Shown: positions 44,348-53,349, counted from the first letter of the stretch. The stretch is 64,000 nucleotides of DNA from Shewanella amazonensis SB2B (GCF_000015245.1 NC_008700.1:3918501-3982500); one strand, 5' to 3'. Numbers and translations are program-made. Notes: generated by a model not told the origin, from the sequence alone.

Positions 44348-45664
44348 ATGAGTAAATCAAACAACAAGATAGGCGTGGTTCAACTCACCATTCTCACCAT
44401 AGTTAACATGATGGGCTCAGGTATCATCATGCTGCCGACCCAGCTGGCACAGGTGGGGACCATTTCGATATTGTCCTGGCTGGTTACGGCCGCAGGCTCA
44501 ACGGCGCTGGCCTTCGCTTTTGCCAAGTGCGGCATGTTCAGTAAAAAGTCCGGCGGCATGGGCGGCTACGCCGAATACGCCTTCGGCCGCAGCGGTAACT
44601 TTATGGCCAACTACACCTATGCGGTGTCGTTGCTGATTGCCAACGTGGCCATTGCCATCTCGGCGGTGGGCTATGGTGCCGTGCTCTTTGACGTGGAGCT
44701 GAGCCCCATCGCCACCTGTCTGGCCACCATAGGTGTACTGTGGCTCGCCACGGTCGCCAACTTTGGGGGTGCCCGCATCACGGGTCAGGTGTCCAGCATC
44801 ACTGTGTGGGGCATCATTCTGCCGGTGATTGGGGTGTCGCTTATCGGTTGGTTCTGGTTTGACTTTGACCTCTACAAGTCAGCCTGGAATCCACACGATC
44901 TGCCCTTCTTCGAAGCGCTGGGCGGCTCCATCGCCATGACCCTGTGGGCCTTCCTGGGCCTGGAATCTGCCTGTGCCAACTCAGAAGCGGTTGAAAACCC
45001 AGAGAAGAACGTTCCTATCGCGGTTATGGGCGGCACCCTGGGCGCGGCACTGATTTATATCGTGTCCACCAACGTGATTGCCGGTATTGTGCCAAACGGT
45101 GAGCTGGCGCTGTCCAACGCGCCTTTCGGTCTGGCCTTTGCCCAGATGTTCAACCCCACCATTGGTGCCATCGTCATGGCCTGCGCCATCATCAGCTGTA
45201 CCGGCTCGCTGCTGGGCTGGCAGTTCACCATTGCACAGGTGTTCAAGGCCTCTGCTGACGAAGGCTTCTTCCCCAAACTCTTCTCCAAGGTGACCAAGGC
45301 CGACGCCCCCGTGCTGGGCATGCTGGCGATAGTTTCAATCCAGTCTGTGCTAAGCCTGATGACCATCAGCCCCTCGCTGAACAAGCAATTTGAAGCCCTG
45401 GTAAACCTGGCAGTGGTGACCAACATCATCCCTTACATCCTGTCTATGGCCGCCCTCGGCGTGATGCAAAAGCAGATGAAGATCCCGGTCAGCAAGGCCC
45501 GCATCGCCAACTGCATGGCAGTAATGGGCGCGCTCTACAGCTTCTATGCCCTGTACAGCTCGGGCGAGACCGCCGTGATGCTGGGCTCCATTGCCACCTT
45601 CTTCGGCTGGACCCTGTATGGCGTGATCTCCAAGAAAAACGAACTGCGCCTGCAACAGGCCTGA
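44348..45664 (+). CDS. potE: Putrescine:ornithine antiporter
   Basis: The 438-residue APC-family transporter has 12 helices. It starts IGVVQLTILTIVNMMGSGIIMLPTQLAQVG (the GSGI motif of helix 1) and includes MTLWAFLGLESACANSEAVENPEKNVPIAVMGGTLGAALIYI. PotE exports putrescine in exchange for ornithine, or imports putrescine at neutral pH. With speF it forms an acid-consuming ornithine cycle. It has the same strand and direct order as in enterobacteria. Confidence 0.95.
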   Translation: MSKSNNKIGVVQLTILTIVNMMGSGIIMLPTQLAQVGTISILSWLVTAAGSTALAFAFAKCGMFSKKSGGMGGYAEYAFGRSGNFMANYTYAVSLLIANVAIAISAVGYGAVLFDVELSPIATCLATIGVLWLATVANFGGARITGQVSSITVWGIILPVIGVSLIGWFWFDFDLYKSAWNPHDLPFFEALGGSIAMTLWAFLGLESACANSEAVENPEKNVPIAVMGGTLGAALIYIVSTNVIAGIVPNGELALSNAPFGLAFAQMFNPTIGAIVMACAIISCTGSLLGWQFTIAQVFKASADEGFFPKLFSKVTKADAPVLGMLAIVSIQSVLSLMTISPSLNKQFEALVNLAVVTNIIPYILSMAALGVMQKQMKIPVSKARIANCMAVMGALYSFYALYSSGETAVMLGSIATFFGWTLYGVISKKNELRLQQA

Positions 45665-45679
45665 ACACAACACACATAA

Positions 45680-45701
45680 GGCCTCGTCTTGTGGCGAGGC
45701 C
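45680..45701 (+). other. Intercistronic hairpin between potE and porin gene
   Basis: GGCCTCG pairs with CGAGGCC across 8 nt; no T run. It lies 28 bp before the porin ATG, so porin translation could come from a processed operon transcript. Confidence 0.55.
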
Positions 45702-45728
45702 ACAACAAAGAAATTCAAAGGTGGAATC

Positions 45729-46883
45729 ATGAAAAAATCACAATTGGCACTCTTACTGCCACTGCTTATTGGCGCCTCGTCCGTCAATGCCATGGAGCTA
45801 TACAACGACAACAAAAACAGCCTCGGCCTCACCGGCTGGCTCGGTTTTAACGCCCTCTACGATGGCGACGAAACTGCGGTGAACGACAACCTGTCGCAGC
45901 TGCGCTTTACCTTCGAGCGGGAAGAGCGCAACGGCTGGCGTGCCTATGCGGTGACCGAATGGGGCGTGAATATCGTTTCAGGCAACGAAGATTTGGTCAT
46001 GCAGGGCGGCAAGCTGAATGCGGAAAAGAGCGGTGACTTCCTCAATAACCGCCTGGGTTATGTGGGTCTGTCCCATGACAATTACGGCAGCCTGACTTTC
46101 GGCAAGCAGTGGGGCGCTTACTATGATGTGGCCGGCACCACCGACCTGCCCAACGTGTTTGCCGGTTACAGCGTGGGCGCCTACGGCTTTGGTGATGGCG
46201 GCCTGACCGGCACCGGCCGCGCCGACAGCGCCTTTTTGTACCGCAACAGCTTTGGCCCCGTCTCCATCGCGTTGCAATACGCCGCCAAAAACAACGGCGA
46301 TATCAGCGTGACCGACAGCGACGGCAATCAGATTGACGATGCCGAGCTGAGTTTTGACAACAGCTACGGCGCCTCCGTGACCTGGGCGGTGACCGATAAA
46401 TTCAGCCTGCTGGCGGGCATGAATCGCGGTGACATTAAAGGCCATATTGGCTCCAGCGAAATCGATGAAGCCAATCAAATCATCGGCATAGGCGCCATGT
46501 ACGGCAGTTACTACCATTATGCCGATGAGCGCAAGGCCGACGGTCTTTACCTGGGTTTCAATGCCCACAAGAGTGAAAACAACGAGCAGGTAAATGGCGA
46601 TTTGTACGATGCCACCGGCGCCGAGCTGATGCTGGCATGGCAGGCCGATAACGGCTTTGTGCCCATGGCAGTGCTGACGTATCTCGATTTGGACACAGAT
46701 GAGAGTACCCCCATCACCGGTAACTGGACCCGCCGCTTCGCCATGGTGGGGCTGCACTACAGATACAGCCTGGATACTGTGATGTTTTTCGAAGCCAAAC
46801 TCGACTTCTCCGACATGGACGACAAGTCGCTGGAAGCGCTGGAAGACAACCAGTTTGCGGTGGGCATTAACTACTTTTTCTGA
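45729..46883 (+). CDS. Gram-negative porin
   Basis: The 384-residue protein has a signal peptide (MKKSQLALLLPLLIGASSVNA), GLTGWLGFNALYDGD, NRLGYVGLSHDNYGSLTFGKQWGAYYDVAG, regularly spaced amphipathic strands and a terminal aromatic (AVGINYFF), as in 16-strand trimeric porins. The loop-3 region is acidic (DSDGNQIDDAELSFDN), which would favour cations such as polyamines. It lies 64 bp after potE on the same strand and before a terminator, so it is probably co-transcribed and may let ornithine or putrescine cross the outer membrane (inference). Confidence 0.9.
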   Translation: MKKSQLALLLPLLIGASSVNAMELYNDNKNSLGLTGWLGFNALYDGDETAVNDNLSQLRFTFEREERNGWRAYAVTEWGVNIVSGNEDLVMQGGKLNAEKSGDFLNNRLGYVGLSHDNYGSLTFGKQWGAYYDVAGTTDLPNVFAGYSVGAYGFGDGGLTGTGRADSAFLYRNSFGPVSIALQYAAKNNGDISVTDSDGNQIDDAELSFDNSYGASVTWAVTDKFSLLAGMNRGDIKGHIGSSEIDEANQIIGIGAMYGSYYHYADERKADGLYLGFNAHKSENNEQVNGDLYDATGAELMLAWQADNGFVPMAVLTYLDLDTDESTPITGNWTRRFAMVGLHYRYSLDTVMFFEAKLDFSDMDDKSLEALEDNQFAVGINYFF

Positions 46884-47012
46884 TTACGCTCCACAAAAAG
46901 CGGCGTGACACACGCCTTGATGACCGCCACGTCCGGGGCCTTCGCCATGAAGCCCCGGGTATCAGCGCCGACCTCCACTTCCACCGGCGCTGCGGTTTGG
47001 TCATATCCTCTC

Positions 47013-47047
47013 GCCACGGGGATTTCCCGTGGTGCTTTTTGTTTTTT
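47013..47047 (+). terminator. Terminator of the speFL-speF-potE-porin operon
   Basis: CCACGGG GATTT CCCGTGG followed by TGCTTTTTGTTTTTT. Confidence 0.85.
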
Positions 47048-47052
47048 AGGCG

Positions 47053-48468
47053 CTACACCCGCACGTTTTTGAATTGCCAGGCGTAGTCGTCATCCACATC
47101 TTCCGGAAACAGTTCGCCACGCTGATAGAGCGGTGTCCAGTCGGTGTACTCCCCCACCACAGGACCAAGATAAGGCGCCATGATCTCAAGATTGCGGCGA
47201 TAATCCATCTCGTCCGACTCCACCACCCCGGCATTGGGGTTTTCCAGCGCCCAGACAATGCCCGCCAGCGCCGCCGAGGTGACCTGCAGACTGGTGGCAC
47301 CATTAAAGGGAACCAGGGCCCTCGCCTCATCAATAGACAGCTGCGAGCCATACCAGTAGGCATTCTTCTTATGACCTGCCAGCAGCACCCCCAGCTCGTC
47401 GATGCCGCTGACAATCTCGTCCCGCATCAGCCGCTGGCGCGACTGCATCTGGAAGTTTTTGCCGTTGAACTCATGCAGCGACATCACTGCATCGTCGCAG
47501 GGGTGGTAGGCATAATGGCAGGTGGGCCGATACACCAACTTGCCCTCTTGCTTGAGGGTAAAGAAATCGGCGATGGAGATGGCTTCGTTATGGGTGATCA
47601 AAAAGCCGTGAAAATGACCGTAGTTAGGGGTCCAGGTGCGCACCTTGACCGTGGCGCCGGGGCATTTTAAGTAAATGGCCGCGCCGCAGCCTTCCTCGTG
47701 GCGACCAGCATCACGGGGGAAGTGTTTCTCGTGGGTACCCCAACCCAGTTCGGCTGGCTGAGCGCCTTCGCTGACAAAGCCATCGCAGGACCAGGTATTC
47801 ACAAACTCATCCATGGCCTTGGCCTGATTGGCCACCTGGGTGTCGCGCTCAGCGATGTGAATGACCTCGATGTTGAGGTCGTGGGCGAGTTTGGCCCACT
47901 CCTCGCGGCTTTTGGGTTCACTCTGGGTACCGAGAATATCCTGCTGCAGGTTCATCAGCGCCTGTTTCACCAGATGGGACACCATGCCCGGATTGGCCCC
48001 CTGAGCCACCACGGCAGTGGGGCCGCCGCGGTATTTGTCTTTCAGCGCCAGCACCCGCTCACGCAGGGCATAGTTGGAGCGGGCGGCAAAAGACTTGCTG
48101 GGGTCGGTGTAACCGCCCGCCCAGGGCTCGATACAGGTATCCAGATAACGGGCGCCACGGGCCTGACAAAACTCAACCAGGGCGATGGAGGACACGTCCA
48201 CCGACAGATTCACCAAAAAGTCATCCTTGCCCACCAGCGGTGTGAGTTCACTCTGGTAATTCTTGCGGGTCAGGGGCATCTCGATAAAACGAATACCCAG
48301 TTTCCCGGCCTCTTCGCGGCCTCTGTCGTCGGCGGTAATGATGCAGATTTTTTGGGGTGTGATATCGATGTGGCGCAGGATAAGCGGCAGCAGTCCCTGA
48401 CCTATGCTGCCAAAGCCGACTATCAGGATGCGGCCCGGGGCTTTGACGTACTTGATTGGCTCAGTCAT
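47053..48468 (-). CDS. hss: Homospermidine synthase
   Basis: The 471-residue protein starts with the Rossmann motif ILIVGFGSIGQGLLPLILRHID. It contains CQARGARYLDTCIEPWAGGYTDPSKSFAARSNYALRERVL and PTAVVAQGANPGMVSHLVKQAL, matching bacterial homospermidine synthase (saccharopine dehydrogenase-like fold). The enzyme joins two aminobutyl groups from putrescine (or putrescine and spermidine) to make homospermidine using NAD as an internal redox cofactor. It converges on the speF-potE-porin operon, which supplies putrescine. The ATG 48468 has AAGGAGG about 12 nt upstream. Confidence 0.88.
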   Translation of the reverse strand: MTEPIKYVKAPGRILIVGFGSIGQGLLPLILRHIDITPQKICIITADDRGREEAGKLGIRFIEMPLTRKNYQSELTPLVGKDDFLVNLSVDVSSIALVEFCQARGARYLDTCIEPWAGGYTDPSKSFAARSNYALRERVLALKDKYRGGPTAVVAQGANPGMVSHLVKQALMNLQQDILGTQSEPKSREEWAKLAHDLNIEVIHIAERDTQVANQAKAMDEFVNTWSCDGFVSEGAQPAELGWGTHEKHFPRDAGRHEEGCGAAIYLKCPGATVKVRTWTPNYGHFHGFLITHNEAISIADFFTLKQEGKLVYRPTCHYAYHPCDDAVMSLHEFNGKNFQMQSRQRLMRDEIVSGIDELGVLLAGHKKNAYWYGSQLSIDEARALVPFNGATSLQVTSAALAGIVWALENPNAGVVESDEMDYRRNLEIMAPYLGPVVGEYTDWTPLYQRGELFPEDVDDDYAWQFKNVRV

Positions 48469-48579
48469 GTTGGTGAGAAACCTCCTTCCAGCAATGCCTG
48501 TATATCCGAGGCCATGGAATATTCATCGGCGGATGAACGCAAATTCCGCCTGCCAGACATTCAACCTGGCTCTGTGACA

Positions 48580-49044
48580 CTACAACCAGCGCCTGACCCT
48601 GACCTTATACTCGGTAAAGGCAGCACCAAAACGTGCCTCCACCATGGCTTCTTCGGCAGGAATACGCTGGGTGTTCATCAGCACAAAAAAACACAGTGGT
48701 GACAGCAGCGTCAGTGGCCGCCCAAGCAAACACACCTCGGCCACCAGCAGCAATAACATCCCAAGATACATTGGGTTACGCGTCAGCCCGTAGATGCCAT
48801 GGGTAACCAGCTCATCCGGCGACTTGGTTGGGTCTACCGTGGTACCAACGCGCCTGAAGAGGCCCGCTGCGGTTAACAACAATAAGGCGCCTGCCAGCCC
48901 AAGCGATGCTCCCATCAGCAACAAGAATCCGTTTCCGGCCAGCCAGGGCTCGCCATCCAACAAGCCGATACCAGCTGCTGCAGCCAGACCCAACATCAAA
49001 AACAGTGGGTATCTGGTCAGTGCTGCAACCATCATCTTGCCCAT
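48580..49044 (-). CDS. ICMT/PEMT-family membrane methyltransferase
   Basis: The 154-residue protein has four or five helices with the C-terminal motif LVTHGIYGLTRNPMYLGMLLLLVAEVCLLGRPLTLLSPLCFFVLMNTQRIPAEEAMVEARFGAAFTEYKVRVRRWL, the RNPMYxG...E...E..FG..Y..Y signature of isoprenylcysteine carboxyl methyltransferase-like proteins. Bacterial substrates are mostly unknown. It is divergent from rimJ. Confidence 0.88.
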   Translation of the reverse strand: MGKMMVAALTRYPLFLMLGLAAAAGIGLLDGEPWLAGNGFLLLMGASLGLAGALLLLTAAGLFRRVGTTVDPTKSPDELVTHGIYGLTRNPMYLGMLLLLVAEVCLLGRPLTLLSPLCFFVLMNTQRIPAEEAMVEARFGAAFTEYKVRVRRWL

Positions 49045-49139
49045 TCAGAGTCCTTATGCGTTTGGCTATGGCGTTACCCGAGTGTAACATCGCAGGGATT
49101 AAAGAATGCTTGAATTTTACCCGCCACCGGAACGCCGTC

Positions 49140-49733
49140 ATGCCAAATCCGCCAGTCACCCTCAGTCAGTGCCTCAGCCAGCACCAGAGTAAAGCCGCTG
49201 AATTTGATGCCCAAAATTGCACAGTACGGCTGATCCGCGAGAAGGATGCCAACTCGGTTGCAGACTACTTTGGCCGTAATCGTGCCCACTTTTTGCCCTG
49301 GGAGCCGCTGCGGGAGGCGGACTACCACAGCGCCGCCCAGTGGCAGACACGCATCAGGGCATCGCTGCTTGAGACGAGCAATTGCTGCTATCTGGTACTG
49401 GCCGACCCGGCGCATATTTACGGCATGGCAACCCTCAGCAATCAGGTGCGCGGCCCCTTTCAGGCCTGTTATTTGGGCTATGGCATTGACCAGTCGCTGC
49501 AAGGTAAGGGATATGCCACCCGGCTGTGTGAAGCCGCTCTCGCCTACGCCTTCGAAGAACTTACGTTGCATCGGGTGATGGCCAACTACATGCCATCCAA
49601 CCACAGATCCGCCGCCCTGCTAAAGCGGCTCGGCTTTGAAAAAGAGGGCCTCGCCCGCGCCTACCTTCAAATCAACGGCCAATGGGAAGACCATGTGCTT
49701 ACCGCAAAGCTTGCTCCCGGGTCAGCCCGTTAA
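49140..49733 (+). CDS. rimJ: RimJ, ribosomal protein S5 N-terminal acetyltransferase
   Basis: The 197-residue GNAT protein closely follows E. coli RimJ: VRLIREKDANSVADYFGRNRAHFLPWEPLREADYHSAAQWQ, VRGPFQACYLGYGIDQSLQGKGYATRLCEAAL (acetyl-CoA loop QGKGYA), HRVMANYMPSNHRSAALLKRLGFEKEGLARAYLQINGQWEDHVLTA. It acetylates the N-terminal alanine of S5. Several in-frame starts exist; ATG 49140 gives a normal length but has only a weak ribosome site, so an upstream start (49056 ATG) remains possible. Its stop overlaps the convergent gene by 12 bp. Confidence 0.92.
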   Translation: MPNPPVTLSQCLSQHQSKAAEFDAQNCTVRLIREKDANSVADYFGRNRAHFLPWEPLREADYHSAAQWQTRIRASLLETSNCCYLVLADPAHIYGMATLSNQVRGPFQACYLGYGIDQSLQGKGYATRLCEAALAYAFEELTLHRVMANYMPSNHRSAALLKRLGFEKEGLARAYLQINGQWEDHVLTAKLAPGSAR

Positions 49734-50690
49734 GTTACCCAATTTCGCAAAACGCCTGGCACTGTTTATGGCCGTTCGCGGCGAGCTTTCATATTGCCAG
49801 GGCTCTGGCAGGTATTTGTCCCTCACCTGCAGCAGGTATTTGCTGGCCAGCATTTTTTCGCGCCCTTTAAAAAAGGCAAAGGCATAGAAGTTTACCGCAA
49901 TATTGGCGAGATACTTGTCAGCGCCGGAGAGGCAGGTGTCGGTAATGGCCAAGGCGCGCAGCTCATCGAGAATATGCTCCTGCATAAAATAGTGGTCGGC
50001 GAATGGGACTTCTTCCTGCATGGCACTCAACCAGCGCTCCACCCATACAGAGACCAGCAGCGAGTTGTATGCGGGATTTCTGGCGGCCAGCGCCCTTGCC
50101 ACCTGTTCGTCTAACTCATCCTCGCCAAACCATTTTTCATTGAGAATTTGCATCAGAGTCATGCCAAGCGGCAGATCTGCCGTTTCACTTTCAAACAGCA
50201 TGGCAAGGGTCTCCTGGGCCAATACCCAGGCATCCCCGGTGGCGGCCTGGGCCCACAACAGTTCTTGTCGCACCCGCATATCCCGGGGCGAGATATCCCT
50301 GGCGTGCTGCAGCACATTCACGGCCTGATTCCCCCAGCGCTGCCATTTTCGTACCGCGCTTTGGGGCAGATAGTCTATTGTCAGGCCGGAGCGCTCTTTC
50401 CAGGCCCGAATGAGTAAACGTCGCCCCTCAAACAGGGCTGGGATCGGGCTGGACGAGGCACGAAGCCAGGGTCCAAACCAGCGTTCGGCGTCGGACTGAA
50501 CGGCAAAATAGCCAATCAGCACTTCCTGCTCGCCCCGACTGACGGCATCGAATGTGGTTTCAAACTGCGGCCAATCCCGATTGCGAAGCCACCCCTCAAA
50601 CTCGGCTATTCGGCCGTAGCCGAGGGCAGGATCATGATCTGTTTTTCGTCCAAAGATTCGTACATACCAATACATGAGTGGCTTCAGCAT
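49722..50690 (-). CDS. Unknown ~320-residue protein
   Basis: It starts MLKPLMYWYVRIFGRKTDHDPALGYGRIAEFEGWLRNRDW. It is a soluble, Trp- and Ala-rich, probably all-helical protein with repeat-like segments (WFGPWLRASSSPIPALFEGRRLLIRAWKERSG, DMRVRQELLWAQAATGDAWVLAQETLAMLF) suggestive of TPR- or DUF4034-like solenoids. I cannot name a function. Start 50690 is preferred to 50696 because CAGGGA then has proper spacing. The upstream region is shared with the divergent BlaI-type operon ~200 bp away. Confidence 0.72.
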   Translation of the reverse strand: MLKPLMYWYVRIFGRKTDHDPALGYGRIAEFEGWLRNRDWPQFETTFDAVSRGEQEVLIGYFAVQSDAERWFGPWLRASSSPIPALFEGRRLLIRAWKERSGLTIDYLPQSAVRKWQRWGNQAVNVLQHARDISPRDMRVRQELLWAQAATGDAWVLAQETLAMLFESETADLPLGMTLMQILNEKWFGEDELDEQVARALAARNPAYNSLLVSVWVERWLSAMQEEVPFADHYFMQEHILDELRALAITDTCLSGADKYLANIAVNFYAFAFFKGREKMLASKYLLQVRDKYLPEPWQYESSPRTAINSARRFAKLGNLTG

Positions 50691-50842
50691 CTTCATTCCC
50701 TGAATGCGTAGAAAAATACAGCCTACTGAAAATCAATAATAAATTCACCATCAACCTGTGGTCCAAGCCGCTTTTTCAGGCAATTCCGCTTCCACAGCCT
50801 GGCAAAACACAGGCGCATAAAAATTATGCTTGCCATAGCGAT

Positions 50843-50875
50843 TACATCTGTAATATTAATAGTATTACACGTGTA
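50843..50875. promoter_or_regulatory. Tandem BlaI/CopY-type operators
   Basis: Two palindromes, TACATCTGTA (50843-50852) and TACACGTGTA (50866-50875), share the TACAnnTGTA core recognised by BlaI/MecI/CopY repressors. Their centres are 23 bp apart, about two helical turns on one face. They end 21 bp before the BlaI-type start codon, so the repressor likely controls its own operon. Confidence 0.8.
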
Positions 50876-50896
50876 ATTGATTAAACAGGCAGCGCC

Positions 50897-51292
50897 ATGA
50901 CCCAACCCGAATTAAAGGACATCAGCCCCACCGAACTGGAAGTGCTTAAGGTGCTGTGGCAGCAAGCCCCCCTCAGCGCCAATGACATAGTCGAGGCACT
51001 TAACCGCGAGGGAGAGTGGCATGAGAAAACGGTCAAAACCCTGATAAACCGCTTGGTGAACAAGGGGGCATTGGGGTTTGAAAAGGATGGCCGGGCGTAT
51101 CTGTACTTCCCAAAGCTCGCCGAACATTCCTATCAACGCAAGGAGAGCCAGAGCTTTATCGAGCGGGTGTTTGGCGGCAAGTTGGCACCACTGGTGGCTG
51201 GCTTTGCGGGCAGCAACAAGCTCACCGAAGAGGATGTTGCCGAGCTGAAGCAACTTATCGATGCCTGGGAAAAGGAGCAAAAGCATGATTGA
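50897..51292 (+). CDS. BlaI/MecI/CopY family repressor
   Basis: The 131-residue protein has a winged helix (ISPTELEVLKVLWQQAPLSANDIVEALNREGEWHEKTVKTLINRLVNKGALGFEKDGRAYLYFPKL). The C-terminal dimerisation helix includes the SFIERVFGGKLAPLVAGFAGSNKLTEEDVAELKQLIDA segment typical of repressors paired with M56 proteases. It overlaps the protease gene by 8 bp. In characterised systems the partner protease triggers cleavage of the repressor on sensing an inducer. Confidence 0.93.
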   Translation: MTQPELKDISPTELEVLKVLWQQAPLSANDIVEALNREGEWHEKTVKTLINRLVNKGALGFEKDGRAYLYFPKLAEHSYQRKESQSFIERVFGGKLAPLVAGFAGSNKLTEEDVAELKQLIDAWEKEQKHD

Positions 51293-52496
51293 GCTCGTTC
51301 TCAGGCTCACGCCGCCACTGACGCTGCTGCTGGCACTGCTTCTGTTGCTGCGCCCCTGGGTACTTGAGCGTTTTGGTGCCCGTTTCCAATACGGTCTGTG
51401 GCTGGGTGTGCCCGTCCTGCTGCTGGCTCTGCTTGTGCCGAGCATCAATCCACCCAATGGCGGTGCCATGGAAACCTATAGAGTCACTCTGGGCGAGCTT
51501 TCCCACGGCGCCAGCAACACCGATTGGCTGAGCGCGGCTTATATTACAGGCCTCTTGATTGCAGTCGCGGCTATCGGCTTAAGCTTACTGCGCCTTACGA
51601 AGCTCATCAGACTCGCCAAACCTGCCGCTGACACCAAGAGCACAGGCGCGCGTTTACTCACCTCCACCGAAACCGAGGGCCCCTTTGTGTTCGGGGTCTT
51701 TCGCCCCACTGTTGTGCTGCCCGAAGGTTTTGAAGCGCGTTTCAGCAATAAAGATCAGCAGCTTATCCTCGCCCACGAGCTCAGCCATTGGCGCCGGGGC
51801 GACCTGCACTGCAACTTACTGGCGCTGGCGCTTGTGTGCCTGTGCTGGTTTAACCCCCTGTGTCTGCTGGCGTATCGCCGCTTCAGACAGGATCAGGAAA
51901 TGGCCTGCGACGCCGATGTCACCATCGAGCTGAGCCAGGCCGACCGCATTGCCTATGGCCGCGCGCTCATTGGCAATGCCGCCACGGTTGCCCGGAGTTG
52001 GCAGCCGCTTTCACACCACTATGGAGATAAACACACCATGAAACAAAGACTCATACAGCTCAAACAAATCAAAGGTTTCAGCGCCGCGTCACTGCTGACA
52101 CCACTGGCACTGGTTGCCGCCCTCGGGATCTGGGCCCAGGCTCCGGCCATGGCTGGCGACAGTGCCGAACTCAGCAAACCTGTTGTTCGTATTGAGCCCA
52201 AGTACCCCGTAGATGCCGCCAAACAGGGTATCGAAGGCTATGTACAGGCAAGGTTTGATATCGATGCCAAGGGCACTGTATCCAACGTGGTGATTTTTAA
52301 ATCAGAGCCCGAAGGCCTGTTTGATAAGGTGTCCATCGATGCGCTGAACCAATGGCAATATGAACCCAAGGCCAACAAAGGGGTTGAGGTACAACTCGAC
52401 TACAGGCTGGCACCACCAGAGCCCATCAGTCAAAAGGCGGGTGATGGAGCGCGCGAGCGCATCGCGGTGCTGCCACACAACGAAGCAAAACACTGA
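51285..52496 (+). CDS. BlaR1-type M56 membrane metallopeptidase fused to a TonB C-terminal domain
   Basis: The 403-residue protein has N-terminal helices (LVLRLTPPLTLLLALLLLL and others). The M56 domain has zinc motif LAHELSHWRRGDLHCNLLALALVCLCWFNPL (HELSH) and RFRQDQEMACDADV. Instead of a penicillin-binding sensor it carries a periplasmic TonB-type C-terminus (about 300-380: VVRIEPKYPVDAAKQGIEGYVQARFDIDAKGTVSNVVIFKSEPEGLFDKVSIDALNQWQYEP). So it is a sensor protease with an energy-transducer-like domain. ATG 51285 has AAAAGGAG 6 nt upstream. The inducer is unknown; nothing suggests beta-lactam binding. Confidence 0.9.
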   Translation: MIELVLRLTPPLTLLLALLLLLRPWVLERFGARFQYGLWLGVPVLLLALLVPSINPPNGGAMETYRVTLGELSHGASNTDWLSAAYITGLLIAVAAIGLSLLRLTKLIRLAKPAADTKSTGARLLTSTETEGPFVFGVFRPTVVLPEGFEARFSNKDQQLILAHELSHWRRGDLHCNLLALALVCLCWFNPLCLLAYRRFRQDQEMACDADVTIELSQADRIAYGRALIGNAATVARSWQPLSHHYGDKHTMKQRLIQLKQIKGFSAASLLTPLALVAALGIWAQAPAMAGDSAELSKPVVRIEPKYPVDAAKQGIEGYVQARFDIDAKGTVSNVVIFKSEPEGLFDKVSIDALNQWQYEPKANKGVEVQLDYRLAPPEPISQKAGDGARERIAVLPHNEAKH

Positions 52497-52789
52497 TATC
52501 TCCGCCCTAAGTAACCCCCTCTGACGTTCCGGCAATTGGCCAAACTGCCGGTTAGGCAAACGCGATGCAACGCCACAAGCGGGCCGGCCCTTGTGGTATT
52601 GCACTGCCTTTCGACCTACCCCGCATTCTACTCTCCCTGTTTACATCTCTCTGGTAATAGCATCACGCCCATCCCTGCGAACGCTTGTCGCCGAACACTT
52701 TTCACCTAACGCTGGCCAGCAGAAACGTCACCTGCTGGAAAGTGAAATCCGCTATGGCGGGTCTTATTAATTAACAAATGGAGAGGCCT

Positions 52790-53329
52790 ATGATGCACAG
52801 TTGCCGCACCACAAAGTTGCCACACTCCGCCGCCGATGGCGCAACAAACTTGGCTGGCATTACCCTTGGCGGCGGTTGCCATTGGTGCACCGAAGCTGTG
52901 TTTCAACGCCTGAGTGGGGTAATTGAGGTCGAGCAGGGCTGGGCACGCTCTAACCCGCCCGCTGATGAATGGTCAGAGGCAGTGACGGTTCACTTTAACC
53001 CAGAGCAAATCAGTCTGACGGAGCTGGTTCGGGTGCACCTGTACACTCACTCCGCCACCAAAGCCCACAGCCTGCGAGGCAAATACCGTTCGGCGCTTTA
53101 CTCCTGCAATGAAAGCCAGCAGCAACAGCTGACTGAGATCCTGGCGACGCTTGCGGACGAATTCCTACAACCCCTCGTCACCCTGATTTTGCCGCTGGAA
53201 GGCTTTAAAGCCTCACCGGCCGAATACCAGAACTATTATCAAACCGACCCAGACAGGCCATTTTGCCAGGTTTATATTGCCCCCAAGCTTGAAAAGCTGG
53301 CGCGGCTATTGGAGGATGACAAGTCGTGA
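52790..53329 (+). CDS. Divergent MsrA-family protein
   Basis: The 179-residue protein carries the MsrA active-site region as GGCHWCTEAVFQRLSGVIEVEQGWA (usual form GCFW). It keeps SEAVTVHFNPEQISLTELVRVHLYTH with the catalytic Glu, and PAEYQNYYQTDPDRPFCQVYI. The usual DPTxxNRQGxDxGTQYRS region is replaced by SATKAHSLRGKYRSALY. MsrA reduces methionine-S-sulfoxide; here Phe to His in the substrate pocket and the altered loop suggest a different or lost specificity. ATG 52790 has GGAGAGG upstream. Confidence 0.82.
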   Translation: MMHSCRTTKLPHSAADGATNLAGITLGGGCHWCTEAVFQRLSGVIEVEQGWARSNPPADEWSEAVTVHFNPEQISLTELVRVHLYTHSATKAHSLRGKYRSALYSCNESQQQQLTEILATLADEFLQPLVTLILPLEGFKASPAEYQNYYQTDPDRPFCQVYIAPKLEKLARLLEDDKS

Positions 53330-53349
53330 TTTAACCGCAAGGGACCGCC

